From: Syncephalis fuscata
Taxonomy: Eukaryota; Zoopagomycota; Zoopagomycetes; Zoopagales; Piptocephalidaceae
Length of the DNA stretch: 64,000 nucleotides
Assembly: GCA_025786725.1 (NCBI GenBank)
Contig: JAHLTZ010000004.1
Location: forward strand, 1 to 64,000
Direction: 5' to 3'
Positions 37,863 to 47,910 of this stretch are shown here, in pieces (the stretch's first letter is position 1; every line of letters begins with the position of its first letter). Position numbers and translations under genes: made by a program. Below the pieces are notes generated by a model. The model was not told the DNA's origin. It searched no databases and worked only from the letters and a program-made list of their open reading frames with translations.

Positions 37863-38862
37863 CTTTTTAAGGATTGCGCACTGCTTTTACGATAAAAATA
37901 CGAGATATATTAAAGTTGTAAGATTGAATTAAAGAATGTGAAATTAAATTACAATAATGGTCGTTTTATAGCGACATCGATCAAGTTTACCAGCTATTTG
38001 GAATTTTTATTCAAAACCAAAAATGAATGCTGAACCATTTTAATTGGCTGTAAGCAATACAGTATATTGGTCGCCTATGTTTTTAGTAATTCAATGTTAT
38101 ATTTAAATGCTCAAAAGGCCTCAATCAACATAATTTAGTAATATGCTAGTTGATGGTTAAATTTGGCGCAAAACCAGGCCTAGATCAATCAGTTTGATGC
38201 TTTTAGCATATAAATTTAGTATTAAAAACGTGTATTCGTTAAAGCAAAATGAATTTAACCTGTTTAGCATAGGCGAAAAGGTGGCTAGATGTCTGTGATA
38301 TTTGAGCCCAATAATTAAGTGTTTAGCTAAAGCATTTGGATAAAGAAAAGTTTTTATTATTCAGCCTATCATACAGGCACAATATCTAAAGCTGCTAATA
38401 AATTGCTGATGGGTTTAGTTTGTTTAAAATTCTATGCTAATAATTGGAATTAAAGCTATGTTAAACAGCTTGTATTACAGCCGATGAATTACAAGTTATT
38501 GACTGGTTATAAATTTTAATTGTTGTTATCAATGCTATTATTTCGGATAAATTAACAAAGTATATTATTTGTGTACTAAATATAGGTATAGCACATATCT
38601 TTAAAGACTACAATTAATTGCAGTGCATAAAACTATAATTTGCTCATTAACGTTTCGCATCACTTAGCTCCATGTTAAATATACTATTACTATTTCAATG
38701 TTCAACAATAATAGACAGATAGCAAATAATTTGTAATCTCAAAGTATATAATCAAATAAATAGCCACTTTTGTTATGTATAAATATTGTTTAAATAGCCA
38801 TGGGCAACAGTTTATTAAAAACTATAACAATTTCCTAGCAGATGCTGACAATAATAAGCATC
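37863..38862. other. Intergenic region, promoter of phosphoesterase
   Basis: 1 kb, AT-rich, no gene. Contains the TATA box for the leftward phosphoesterase and the 3' flank of the LPMO gene. Confidence 0.5.
37964..37970 (-). promoter_or_regulatory. TATA box of phosphoesterase gene
   Basis: TATAAAA on the reverse strand, about 100 bases before the ATG at 37862. Confidence 0.55.
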
Positions 38863-40158
38863 CTAGTAGGCATTGGCTTCGCAGCGATTGGCGATTTGTT
38901 GGCAGATAGCCTGGCCGGTCTCGTCATGTTGGCATGCAGAACCTGATGGACAGCTCATTGGGACCACGCCATTGGCACCGCAGTAGACATAGTTGGTGTT
39001 TGATGTGCAAACGTATACCTGACCTGGTGCACAGACTGAAGTGTTGTTGGTACTTGGTGACGTTACAATTGGAGTTGTGACAGTTGTGTTGTTGACAGAG
39101 CTATCAGGGACGGTAGTTGTAGCGTTGTTTTCCACATTACTAGGAGTCGTGGTATTACCTGAGCCATTAACTGCAGAACTGTCTGAAACGCCGGTAGTTG
39201 TTGAGTTTGCAGTGTCATCAACAGTATCAGGAACAGTAGTCGTAGAATTATCTGTGGAAGAGTCTGGAACAGTAGCTGTGGTGCTGTTTGTAGTACAATT
39301 TTGGTTTGCAGATGTTGATGGATTAATTGTAGAGTTGTTGGACGCATTGGTATCACTGACGTCACCAGGGATCGTGGTGTTTGTGTTACCATAGCCATTG
39401 GTAGCAGTGTTGTTAGAGTCACTGACACTACCGGGGGCAGGGGCAGGAACAGGCGAATATGAACTGTTACCAGTGCTACCATTGCCATTAGGCACTGTAG
39501 TGGTTGAGTTGTTGTTATTTGGAGCGACAACAACACCAGAAGCAGTAAATGCAATAGTTGGTCGAGCAGCAAACAATGCCGGTGACACATTGTCAACACC
39601 GCTTCCCCATGCCGGGATAGTTGGACCGCCAAGAATGTTGGCCACAAGCAGTTTTGGGCCAGTGACATAGCCATCAGCGTAGCCGCTAATGGAGATGTCA
39701 GCACAATTCATGTAATATTCACGACCATCGGCAGCATTAATCCAGGTCCAGGCGAATATGGCATGATTAGAGGTCAGCGCAGTACTTGGCAATGGTACAG
39801 TGTAGCTGAGCGTATCAATCATACACGTATTCATAACATCTTTGATTACCACAAATGTTTGGCCATCATCGTATGAAAGGGCAAACTGACAATGGCCACC
39901 GCCATGTGCATTAGTGCCGTTCAACGATACTGATATATTACTTCCAGCTTGATAGGTGCCAGCATGTGGACCAGCAGGCTTTCCTTGGCAAATGGCTTGA
40001 GTGGGAGATGTGTTTTTATCATCGATAACAGTGGCACCAGCAAGATATTTGCTCTGACGTGGAGGCGGAGCTGTCATTTCCATATGGGCCAAAGTAGGGA
40101 CTGCTACGGCAGCCACTGCAAGGGCAGCAACGATAGTTTGAAAAAGAGTATAAGCCAT
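38863..40158 (-). CDS. AA11-type LPMO with C-terminal Cys-rich binding module
   Basis: Single exon, 431 aa. The signal peptide ends ...AVPTLA, so the mature chain begins with His (HMEMTAPPPRQSKY), the copper-binding His-1 of a lytic polysaccharide monooxygenase. The catalytic domain (to about residue 205) has the second histidine in AHGGGHCQFALSYDDG and the IFAWTWINAADGREYYMNCA block typical of the chitin-active AA11 family. A long Asn/Thr/Ser linker rich in NTT/NST sequons follows (about 215-370). The last ~55 residues have six cysteines (CAPGQVYVC...VYCGANGV...SCPSGSACQ...AICQQ), like a CBM19-type chitin-binding module. Predicted to oxidatively cleave chitin; it would assist chitinases. No lesions. 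Confidence 0.85.
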   Translation of the reverse strand: MAYTLFQTIVAALAVAAVAVPTLAHMEMTAPPPRQSKYLAGATVIDDKNTSPTQAICQGKPAGPHAGTYQAGSNISVSLNGTNAHGGGHCQFALSYDDGQTFVVIKDVMNTCMIDTLSYTVPLPSTALTSNHAIFAWTWINAADGREYYMNCADISISGYADGYVTGPKLLVANILGGPTIPAWGSGVDNVSPALFAARPTIAFTASGVVVAPNNNNSTTTVPNGNGSTGNSSYSPVPAPAPGSVSDSNNTATNGYGNTNTTIPGDVSDTNASNNSTINPSTSANQNCTTNSTTATVPDSSTDNSTTTVPDTVDDTANSTTTGVSDSSAVNGSGNTTTPSNVENNATTTVPDSSVNNTTVTTPIVTSPSTNNTSVCAPGQVYVCTSNTNYVYCGANGVVPMSCPSGSACQHDETGQAICQQIANRCEANAY

Positions 40159-40414
40159 GTTAAAGAGCGGTTGGTTGATTGGTTGGTTATGGAGTGGGTA
40201 AAGTGCACGGCACTAGAATATAGAAACGCAAGAAGTATTGAAAATTAATCAATAATTTTAGTGGTAAACGGTATAGAGAAATAGTGTAAAAGACTAGCGG
40301 TTAGATGGTTAATGTTGTCAAATGAATAGAAAAAGCTAGGATAAAAGTGATGTAGTATTAGCGGGGTGTCGAAAGACGATGGCAAGCACAAGCATTCTAA
40401 TTGCTCATGGTAGC

Positions 40415-40421
40415 TTTTATA
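40415..40421 (-). promoter_or_regulatory. TATA box of LPMO gene
   Basis: TATAAAA on the reverse strand about 255 bases before the ATG at 40158. Confidence 0.5.
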
Positions 40422-40562
40422 ATCAACTAATCGGCATAAGTTTGCTGTGAGTTATTTGTTTTTAGTAATACAATAGCCATAATTAAACAGTTTCCGAAAA
40501 AAAAACGAAATAACGAAACATCTATTGATAACGGAAGCAAATTGGATAGCATAGATTATAAC

Positions 40563-40591
40563 AGGCTCTTTATTAGCTAAAAGAAGAGCCT
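40563..40591. other. Short perfect inverted repeat
   Basis: ACAGGCTCTT, a short loop, then AAGAGCCTGT: a 10-bp stem that could be a cruciform or protein-binding site between divergent promoters. Confidence 0.5.
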
Positions 40592-41268
40592 GTACAACCA
40601 TGAGCAACTAACTATTGGCTAAATGTTATATTTTCCCATTCAGCAACTAGCTATAAATCGTCAAATAAGGATATTCAAAATTTACTCAAGACCTGAATAT
40701 TCCGAAACAATTTATTTAGTTGAGTTATGTTGCTAATTTACTGAAAAAGGCATCACTTCTAAATGATTGGTTAAAAAAATAACTCAGTTTACTGCTCTTG
40801 AAAATGGGCCCTGTCATCTTAAATGTTGTAATTATCAAATAGCTCTGAAGTCTTGGCAATGTCCGATAAAGATTTGCATAGTATTACTGCATAGTCGCAG
40901 TAATAGCAATGAGAGGCGGCAATAACTTAAACGGCAAATACAAATACCGTATTATGAATACTGTCTAATAATTTTATAGCTAATCCATATATCAATGATA
41001 TTATAGTTCAACAACAACAACAACATTAGTAAAAATAAAACACTTATTATAGCACTAATAATAAAAATCAACACTTTTCTATTAATAGTAGAATAAACGA
41101 TATGGTGTGGTAACAAACACGTGTGTAGTGATTGGTTAGTATGATTGGACAGAGACTACCTTTGTAGTAAAGCTGTCGTGGCTTTCGTTATTTCTAAGTC
41201 AACCAAACTTCTACAACCTTTGCCAGTACTATCGTCAATACTGTAGCTTACCTTCAATTGCATTTATT

Positions 41269-42752
41269 ATGGAATTTCTTGATCAACTTATCCAAAAGCT
41301 GAAACATCAGCCAGAAACTTATGATAAAAAAAAGCTATTTAAATTTGGAACAACACTTGGTAAGTAGCTTGAAAGAGGCTTATTGATGATGTCGACGCTG
41401 ACATCCACCTTCCTTTCTCCTCCTCCTCTTCCCTTTAATAGGCTCTGGTGCCTATGGCGAGGTAAAGAAGGGTGTTATTATTGCTACGGGACAGCCAGTG
41501 GCCATCAAAGTGATTCGTAAAGAAGTGATTCGAGGACGAGAAGATTTGGTAGATACAGAGCTACGTACTGTAGGCAAGCTAGATCATCCCAACATCATCC
41601 GATTACTTGACTGGTTCGAATCACGAGACAAATACTATCTTGTGTTCGAGTTGGCCACGGGCGGCGAACTGTTTGAACGTATTTGCGACAAGGGACGGTT
41701 CACGGAAAAAGACGCCGCTGAATTGGTCAAAGTCATTCTAGGTGCCATTCAGCATATGCACCAGCAACATATTGTGCACCGAGGTGCGTAGAGCAAAAAG
41801 AATAGAAGCTTAGCAACATAACTCATTGCTGCTACTTTGTAGATTTAAAACCCGAGAATTTATTGTATAAAGATGAATCGGAAAATGCACCATTGCTTAT
41901 TGCAGACTTTGGGTAAGTAGCTGTGGATATTAAGTATGCTGTGAAGCAGTGATTAACGACAAGCTATATTGAATTAGTATTTCCAAGATGATTGACGATG
42001 AAGATCAAGTTATGAGCACAGTATGTGGTTCTTATGGATATACTGGTAAATTTGCGTGAAATATGATTAATGTGTTTAATTTACAAGTTGTTTTAGCACC
42101 AGAGATTTTATTACGAAAAGGTTACGGTAAAGAAGTGGATATCTGGAGTCTTGGGTAAGATATATAATTAAATAACTAACTATTAAATACTAATTGATTA
42201 TTGTTATAATAGTGTAATTACATATGCACTGTAAGTTAGTGGATGTAAAAGATTGCACAATTTAATACTAAAATAATTACTAGTCTTTGTGGCTACACAC
42301 CATTCCCTATGGACGATAACGAGCAATTTTTACGTATGGCACGTTCAGGCAATGTCGACTTCCATCCTGCTTATTGGGGCAATATTTCCGATGATGGTAA
42401 ATAATAACAATAACAGCAATACTTTAATAATATTAATGACACTGATTTAAACATATTAATAGCCAAAAACTTTGTCAAAGCATTATTGTCGCCTGATCCC
42501 AGTCTACGACCAACTTGTGAACAAGCATTTGCACACAAGTGGATTGTTCGCTGGACAGAGACCACGACCGAGGAACCAATCGATTTGTTGAGCAATGTTC
42601 GCGCCAACTTCAATGCTCGTAGCCAATTGCGCAAAGGCATTAATGCTGTCCGATTGGTCAATCGTATGAGACGTCTTTCTCAGTCACAGATCGATCCAGA
42701 CGCCGTGGTAGCTCAGTTGGACACAAATAAAGATGCCACCAACGTCCAGTAA
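41269..42752 (+). CDS. Calcium/calmodulin-dependent protein kinase (CaMK)
   Basis: Eight exons: 41269-41359, 41442-41783, 41843-41912, 41978-42045, 42097-42154, 42213-42230, 42284-42396 and 42463-42752; 349 aa, all phases consistent. Exon 6 is only 18 nt. Kinase motifs in order: GSGAYGEV glycine loop, VAIKVI lysine, [11 protein letters not shown] catalytic loop (split by an intron after HR), DFG, CGSYGYTAPE activation segment, DIWSLGVITYALLCGYTPF. The C-terminus ([20 protein letters not shown]) is a basic amphipathic helix suited to autoinhibition and calmodulin binding. Most like fungal CaMKI-type enzymes in stress or hyphal signalling. The usual activating Thr in CGTxGY is Ser here. Confidence 0.9.
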
Positions 42753-42994
42753 ACAGCTACGCGAAAGTTGTTCAGTTTAAAGTATATGAATTTATCAATA
42801 AACACATCATTTGTTGTTGAATGATGATTGGTTGAAATCTAGCCACTGAGTTGTATAGAAAATCCGAGAAAGGGGAAACATGGGTGAGTCGGTGATATAG
42901 AACTTATCACCTAGTGTAGCGACACTTTCTTTTGTTATTCATTTATACGCAATACTTTCTTTTATTCCTGGTGTCTATCTTTGTCTATACCATT

Positions 42995-44048
42995 ATGTCA
43001 AGTGAAGCAACGACGCCTGCAGCAACGGGGACGGCCAATGATGGCGAGATCACTGTACAAGTTAAATGTTCAAACGATACAAAGTATCCAATCACGATTG
43101 CATCGTCTGCTACAGTACTTGAGCTGAAGCAGGCACTATCGACACCGTCAGATTGTCCGCCAGAAAGACAGCGACTTATCTACTCAGGCCGTGTACTAAA
43201 GGATGGTGAAACATTGCATAGCTACAAGATCGGCGATGGACATACAGTACATATGGTCAAAGGAGCGGCCACGACAGGTAAGAGATCGCTATGCGATGAC
43301 AGGTAAAAAGGCAAGCATGCTAACAAAATGTAATATAATAGGAGCCGCAGGAGCTAGTCGATCAGCCACTGGTGCGTCTGCAACAACTATGGGCAGTAAT
43401 GCAACACCGGGAGCAACGGCTACAAGTACAAACACCAATAATAACAATATGAACGATGCCATGGAGGCATTGCGCAATGCTATGATGGGTGGTGGCATGG
43501 GTGGTATGGGCGGACAGAATACTGGTGCCAGCCCAGGAATGAATCCATTCATGTCGGGTGATTTTGGTGGCGGTAATATGCCACCTGTTGATCCGGCTAT
43601 GTCAGCGAGAATGCTACAGAATCCAGCATTTATGCGTATGTTTACCGAGATGATGTCGCAACCCGAGTTTCAAGAAATGATGACATCGATGAATCCAATG
43701 ATGAACACGCCCGAGGCACGCGCGGCCATGCAAAGCCCAGAATTCCAGCAAATGATGTCAAATCCCGAAATGCTTAGCCAGATGATGGGTATGATGCCGT
43801 CAATGATGCCAGGTGCGGCTATAGGACAAGGTATGGGTCCGGGTGCAGGTATGGGACTAGGTGCATTTGGTCAAAATATGGGTACCAATCCAGCGGATAA
43901 TACACCGCCAGAAGAGCGCTACGCGGATCAGTTGCGTCAATTAACTGAAATGGGATTCTGGGATGCAGAGCAAAATCTACGCGCACTAGTCGCGTCTGGA
44001 GGCAACGTGAATAGAGCAGTAGAGATGCTATTAAGCGGCAATGTATGA
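42995..44048 (+). CDS. DSK2: Dsk2/ubiquilin ubiquitin receptor
   Basis: Two exons, 42995-43277 and 43342-44048, phase-1 intron of 64 nt; 329 aa. The ATG at 42995 (MSSEATTPAATG) is preferred over an in-frame upstream ATG that adds a hydrophobic stretch foreign to the family. N-terminal ubiquitin-like domain (ITVQVKCSNDTKYPITIASS ... RQRLIYSGRVLKDGETLH). A Gly/Met-rich centre contains an STI1-like helix region (NPAFMRMFTEMMSQPEFQEM). The C-terminal UBA domain is YADQLRQLTEMGFWDAEQNL ... VEMLLSG. It shuttles ubiquitinated clients to the proteasome. AATAAA follows the stop at once. Intact. Confidence 0.93.
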
Positions 44049-44258
44049 AATAAAGGTTATTGATACAAAGCATTACATAAAAACTTGAATTGGATCATTG
44101 CAATAGATGAAGTATGGTTATTGATTAAATGGCAATTTGTAAATACATTAGCATTACAAATAGTGATAAATGTAGTCTAATAGTGCTTATACTGCAATTT
44201 ATTAACAGGTAATATACTTTGATTTGACTTTGATATAATATAATTGGATTCATTTGTA

Positions 44259-45902
44259 CTAAAACTGATCGTCTTGTGGCCAGAATCGCATACTTTGCGC
44301 TTCACGCAACATTTCTCGTGCATCATCGGCGGTAATTTGCGTGTATTTGTACTGGAAATCTGTTTGCACTGTGATACGTTGACCATTCAATGCAAACTGG
44401 TCATTGATAAGATGTTCCTTCTCGATGTAGGTAGAGATGGGCGTGTGCTCTATATTGGATCTAGCCAGTAGTTTGGTCCATTCCGTGACGAATACATCAT
44501 TAATGTCGTCTTGTAGCGATTCGACGGACTAATAATCGTATAGAATAACGGACATTAGTGTATTTGTAAATTATTATGATTTACAGCATACAATTGCTAC
44601 TTACCATAAGTGTAGTTATCGTCTTACTGATAAATCCAGGTACAAATTTACATTTGACGTCGAATAGCTGTTCGGCAATAGAAGCAAAGTGGCCCATATC
44701 TAATTGAAGAGAATTAAGGGGAAAGGAAAGTTATTTATGATTAATAATGATATTTAATAGATATATACAACATATATAGTCTATGCAATGTTAGTTTTTT
44801 CTATTAAACTTACCTGTATTGGATGGTGTTGCCAAATTAAATACAATATGTTTTTTTTCTGTTACAGGGTTTTTTGCTCGCCACTTTGCTACATGGAGAA
44901 AGGCGCGAGCAACGTCGTGTATATGGACAAAATCATGAGGAGATCCACTGCTATGGGGCATTTGTGCCGGCTGATCAAGTTCCTTGTAAACACGAGCAAT
45001 AGCCAGTGGAAGCACTAATAGTAATATCGATTAAATAATTGTTAATAATCTGTTTATTTCCACTGTCATAAAATGACTTACTTGCACTGTTGTACATTTG
45101 TGAGCCGAATAAAATGGCTGGTCTTAGTCCAATTGTTGGAACACTACACCGTTATGATTTATATTATAAATTAAATAAATGGAATAATAATAGATACTTA
45201 CGTTTCCAGTTTGGCAAACTCTTGTTCCATTTCAACCATCGCGCGATGTAATAAAACTTGCGGATTAATGGGCGCGTCTTCGCCATTTCGCTTAAGTAGA
45301 GATTAATATTGGGCTATTAAACAATATAAATGCTTACATCGTTATTTTTTTATAAAACAGTCCGCTGCTCATGTAGATAAGCGCTTTGGCATTCGACGTG
45401 GCAGCACGAGTAGCAATAGCACGTGCTCCTTCTACCGTACGAAGCTGATACACCTAGTGACGACATTTACCATTAGTTTAACAAATCATGTGGTCTACCA
45501 CTACGAAATACATACCTGATCCGACTGTCCAGCACGTTGCTCTGGGAAGAAGAAGATAAAGTCCCAAGATTTGCCATCGTCTCGGGCAAACACCGTTTCT
45601 AGCGAGGCTATAATAGTGATAACAATAACAACAATGAATATGTAGTCACATCCACGTGCGCGTGTCTACGCTTTTTTGTTCAGCTACTTACCAGCATTAT
45701 TCAGATTGGCTTGCATGCATTCTATACGTTCGAATGCCTCCATACAAGCGGGTGTGAAGCAGCAGGTGGCCAGCGATTTGTAGGTTGCGACGCGAATACG
45801 CTCTGTTTCGTCACTTTCTACAAGATATTGGACTACATTGGCGACGTGCGTATCAAGCGCACCAACCACAAGTACCGACGGTTTCTCTGTAGGGGGTTGC
45901 AT
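44259..45902 (-). CDS. SDR-like NAD(P)-binding protein, tandem copy A, with one frame break
   Basis: Eight exons: 45902-45692, 45607-45516, 45453-45338, 45290-45202, 45143-45082, 45014-44814, 44699-44605 and 44528-44259; 378 aa with one base restored. An extended-SDR-like (epimerase/dehydratase) chain: VLVVGALDTHVANVVQYLV beta-alpha unit, WDFIFFFPEQ, LIYMSSGLFY, TIGLRPAILFGSQMY, DFVHIHDVARAFLHVAKW, VFNLATPSNTG. The usual GxxGxxG is degenerate and a clear YxxxK is missing, so redox activity is uncertain. Exon 3 is 116 nt where the paralogue has 117: the coding A7 run at 45345-45351 is one short, and adding an A gives FYKKNND and the correct phase. Adjacent copy B has the same exon layout. Confidence 0.8.
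45345..45351 (-). other. Frame break in SDR copy A, shown by paralogue
   Basis: T7 on the plus strand. The matching exon of copy B (47494-47378) is 117 nt and ends in phase 0; this one is 116 nt and its next exon demands phase 0. Confidence 0.85.
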
Positions 45903-46366
45903 AATCTAAAGTAGTTTGCTGAAATACGTTTAACAAGGAAAATAAGTAAAGAAAAGTAAAGGTGGATGCTATTGTATGCTATATAGCACGACAGGCCATA
46001 TGGCCAACTGCGCAGCAAACCAGTAGTGATAGGTCCGCATGTTGCATGGCTGCAGACGTATGGTGTTCGGAGTGTGATGTCCCATTCTCGTCAGCATGCG
46101 CCTTGCCGCCTCGTAGCTTTCATGGTGCATGTAGTAATGTGTACCACCATGGTTTATTAAAAAGCTGCCGGTGTTAAGGTGTAGTTTGCCAACGGTCGAA
46201 ATGCTACTTGTTAATGCATAGTGCACATGTACATATGGCATTGTTGTTTGATCGTGGTGTAAATTAATTGGGTTTATTATATGCAGATATCAATCAAAAG
46301 CCAGAATCAATAAATATTAGTGGCGCTAATAATGGCAAGAGTTGCGCGCGGCTAGTATATTTCCTA
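45903..46366. other. Spacer between tandem SDR genes
   Basis: About 460 bases: 3' flank of copy B and promoter of copy A. No gene; no obvious TATA box. Confidence 0.5.
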
Positions 46367-47910
46367 TTAAATTTGGTCGGCTTGCGGCCAAAAGTTCATG
46401 TGCTGTGCTTGTCGAATGGCGCCTCGAATCTCGTCAATGGTAATTTCTGGGTGCTTGTAACAGAATCCAGTTACGTCTGTAATACGTCGACCGTCGATTG
46501 CATATTTGTTGCCAGTAAGCATCTCTTTTTCGATATAGGGAGATATAGGCGTCGAGTGGATGTTTGACTCGGCAAGTAGTTGAGTCCATGGACCGAGTAG
46601 ACCTTCATTAATTTCGTCTTGCATGGATAGCATGGTCTTTTTGTTGAAGTGTTAGTTTGTTCCACTATTTTTGCTTAAATAAATACTTACCAAGGCGACG
46701 GATACAGCTTTATTCATTAATGTGCTTCGGAAAATAGTTTTAACTCCAAATATTGTATAAATAATTTCTGACATGTGCCGTGGGTCTGTATAATATGGAA
46801 ATTAGGACACAGGACTGCTATTACCATCGCTATGACTTGGAACTTACCATTGCCAACTGGCTGCGCTAAATTAAAGACTAAATTTTGGAACGTGCTGTTA
46901 ACACGTGTGCTCCATTGAGCCACATGCCAGAAAGCACGTGCCAAATCGCTGATGTGCACGCAGTGGTAGGGCGCATCTGATGCTAGCAAACTCTGGACCG
47001 GCTCGCCAATCTTACAATGAACTCTTGCCACGGCAATTGGTATGACTAGCAATATATTATAGATAGATGTCAGAATTTGTAAAAATCAGATATTGTTGCT
47101 ACTTACACATCTTTCCATACATTTCTGGCCCGTAAATAATTGCCGAGCGTAATCCAATAGTTCGGATGCTAAATGTTCGTTGTTTATATCAATAAATGTA
47201 TAGTTTTATATTTTGTTGTCATACCCTTTTGTATTCTGCATTGCTTTTTCCATAAGCTGATATGCTTTGTATTGAGGCAATGTTGCTTTCATTGACGATT
47301 CCTCACGATTAGGCTTGCTCTAGTTATAATTGCACCGCTTAATGATTGTATTAAATTGGAGTATTAAGCTGACTTACAGAAGAGTTTTTTTCGTAAAATA
47401 AGCCGCTAGTCAAATATACCAACAAGCCGGCGCCAGTCTCAGCAGCTTTACGTGCAATAGCTTGAGCTGGCTCGCTTATTCGTTGATAGTATACCTAAGC
47501 AATCGATTTAACTAAATGTTTACTACTAATACTACAATTCTCGTACCTGATCCGTTTGGCCTAGACGTGACTCGCCAATAAAAAATATAAAGTCCCATGA
47601 TTTTCCGTTGGTATTATGTCTAAAAATCATGTCCAACGAATCTAACATCGATTTGTAGCTGTTATAGGTAAATCGCAATAATACATCGTTGCTACATACC
47701 GTTTTTGTTTAGGTTGGCCTGAATACACTCAACTTTATCGAGTGCATCGGTGCATTCCTTGCTAAACTGGCATAGTGACAATGGATTAAAAGTAGCGACC
47801 CGAATATAGCCTATTTGTCCTGTGCCCACCAAGTAACGAATGACATTGGCGGATATGTGATCCAGCACACCCAGAATTAGGACAGAAGGCTTTTTGACAT
47901 TTAATATCAT
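46367..47910 (-). CDS. SDR-like NAD(P)-binding protein, tandem copy B
   Basis: Eight exons: 47910-47700, 47641-47547, 47494-47378, 47319-47225, 47168-47107, 47045-46848, 46785-46691 and 46636-46367; 380 aa, no lesion. Exon lengths are 211, 95, 117, 95, 62, 198, 95, 270 against 211, 92, 117 (restored), 89, 62, 201, 95, 270 in copy A, and every intron phase is the same, so the pair arose by tandem duplication. Same blocks: VLILGVLDHISANVIRYLV, SWDFIFFIGE, LVYLTSGLFYEK, IRTIGLRSAIIYGPEMYG, HCVHISDLARAFWHVAQW, LVFNLAQPVGNG and a conserved C-terminal domain (TPISPYIEKEML ... FWPQADQI). The nucleotide-binding glycine motif is degenerate as in copy A. Function not known. Confidence 0.85.

Larger units (their letters stand above)
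40159..41268. other. Divergent intergenic region, LPMO and kinase promoters
   Basis: 1.1 kb between two divergent genes. An LPMO-side TATA box is at 40415-40421; (CAA)n at about 41010-41024. A hairpin-like inverted repeat lies near 40563-40591 (acaggctctt...aagagcctgt). No gene seen. Confidence 0.5.
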
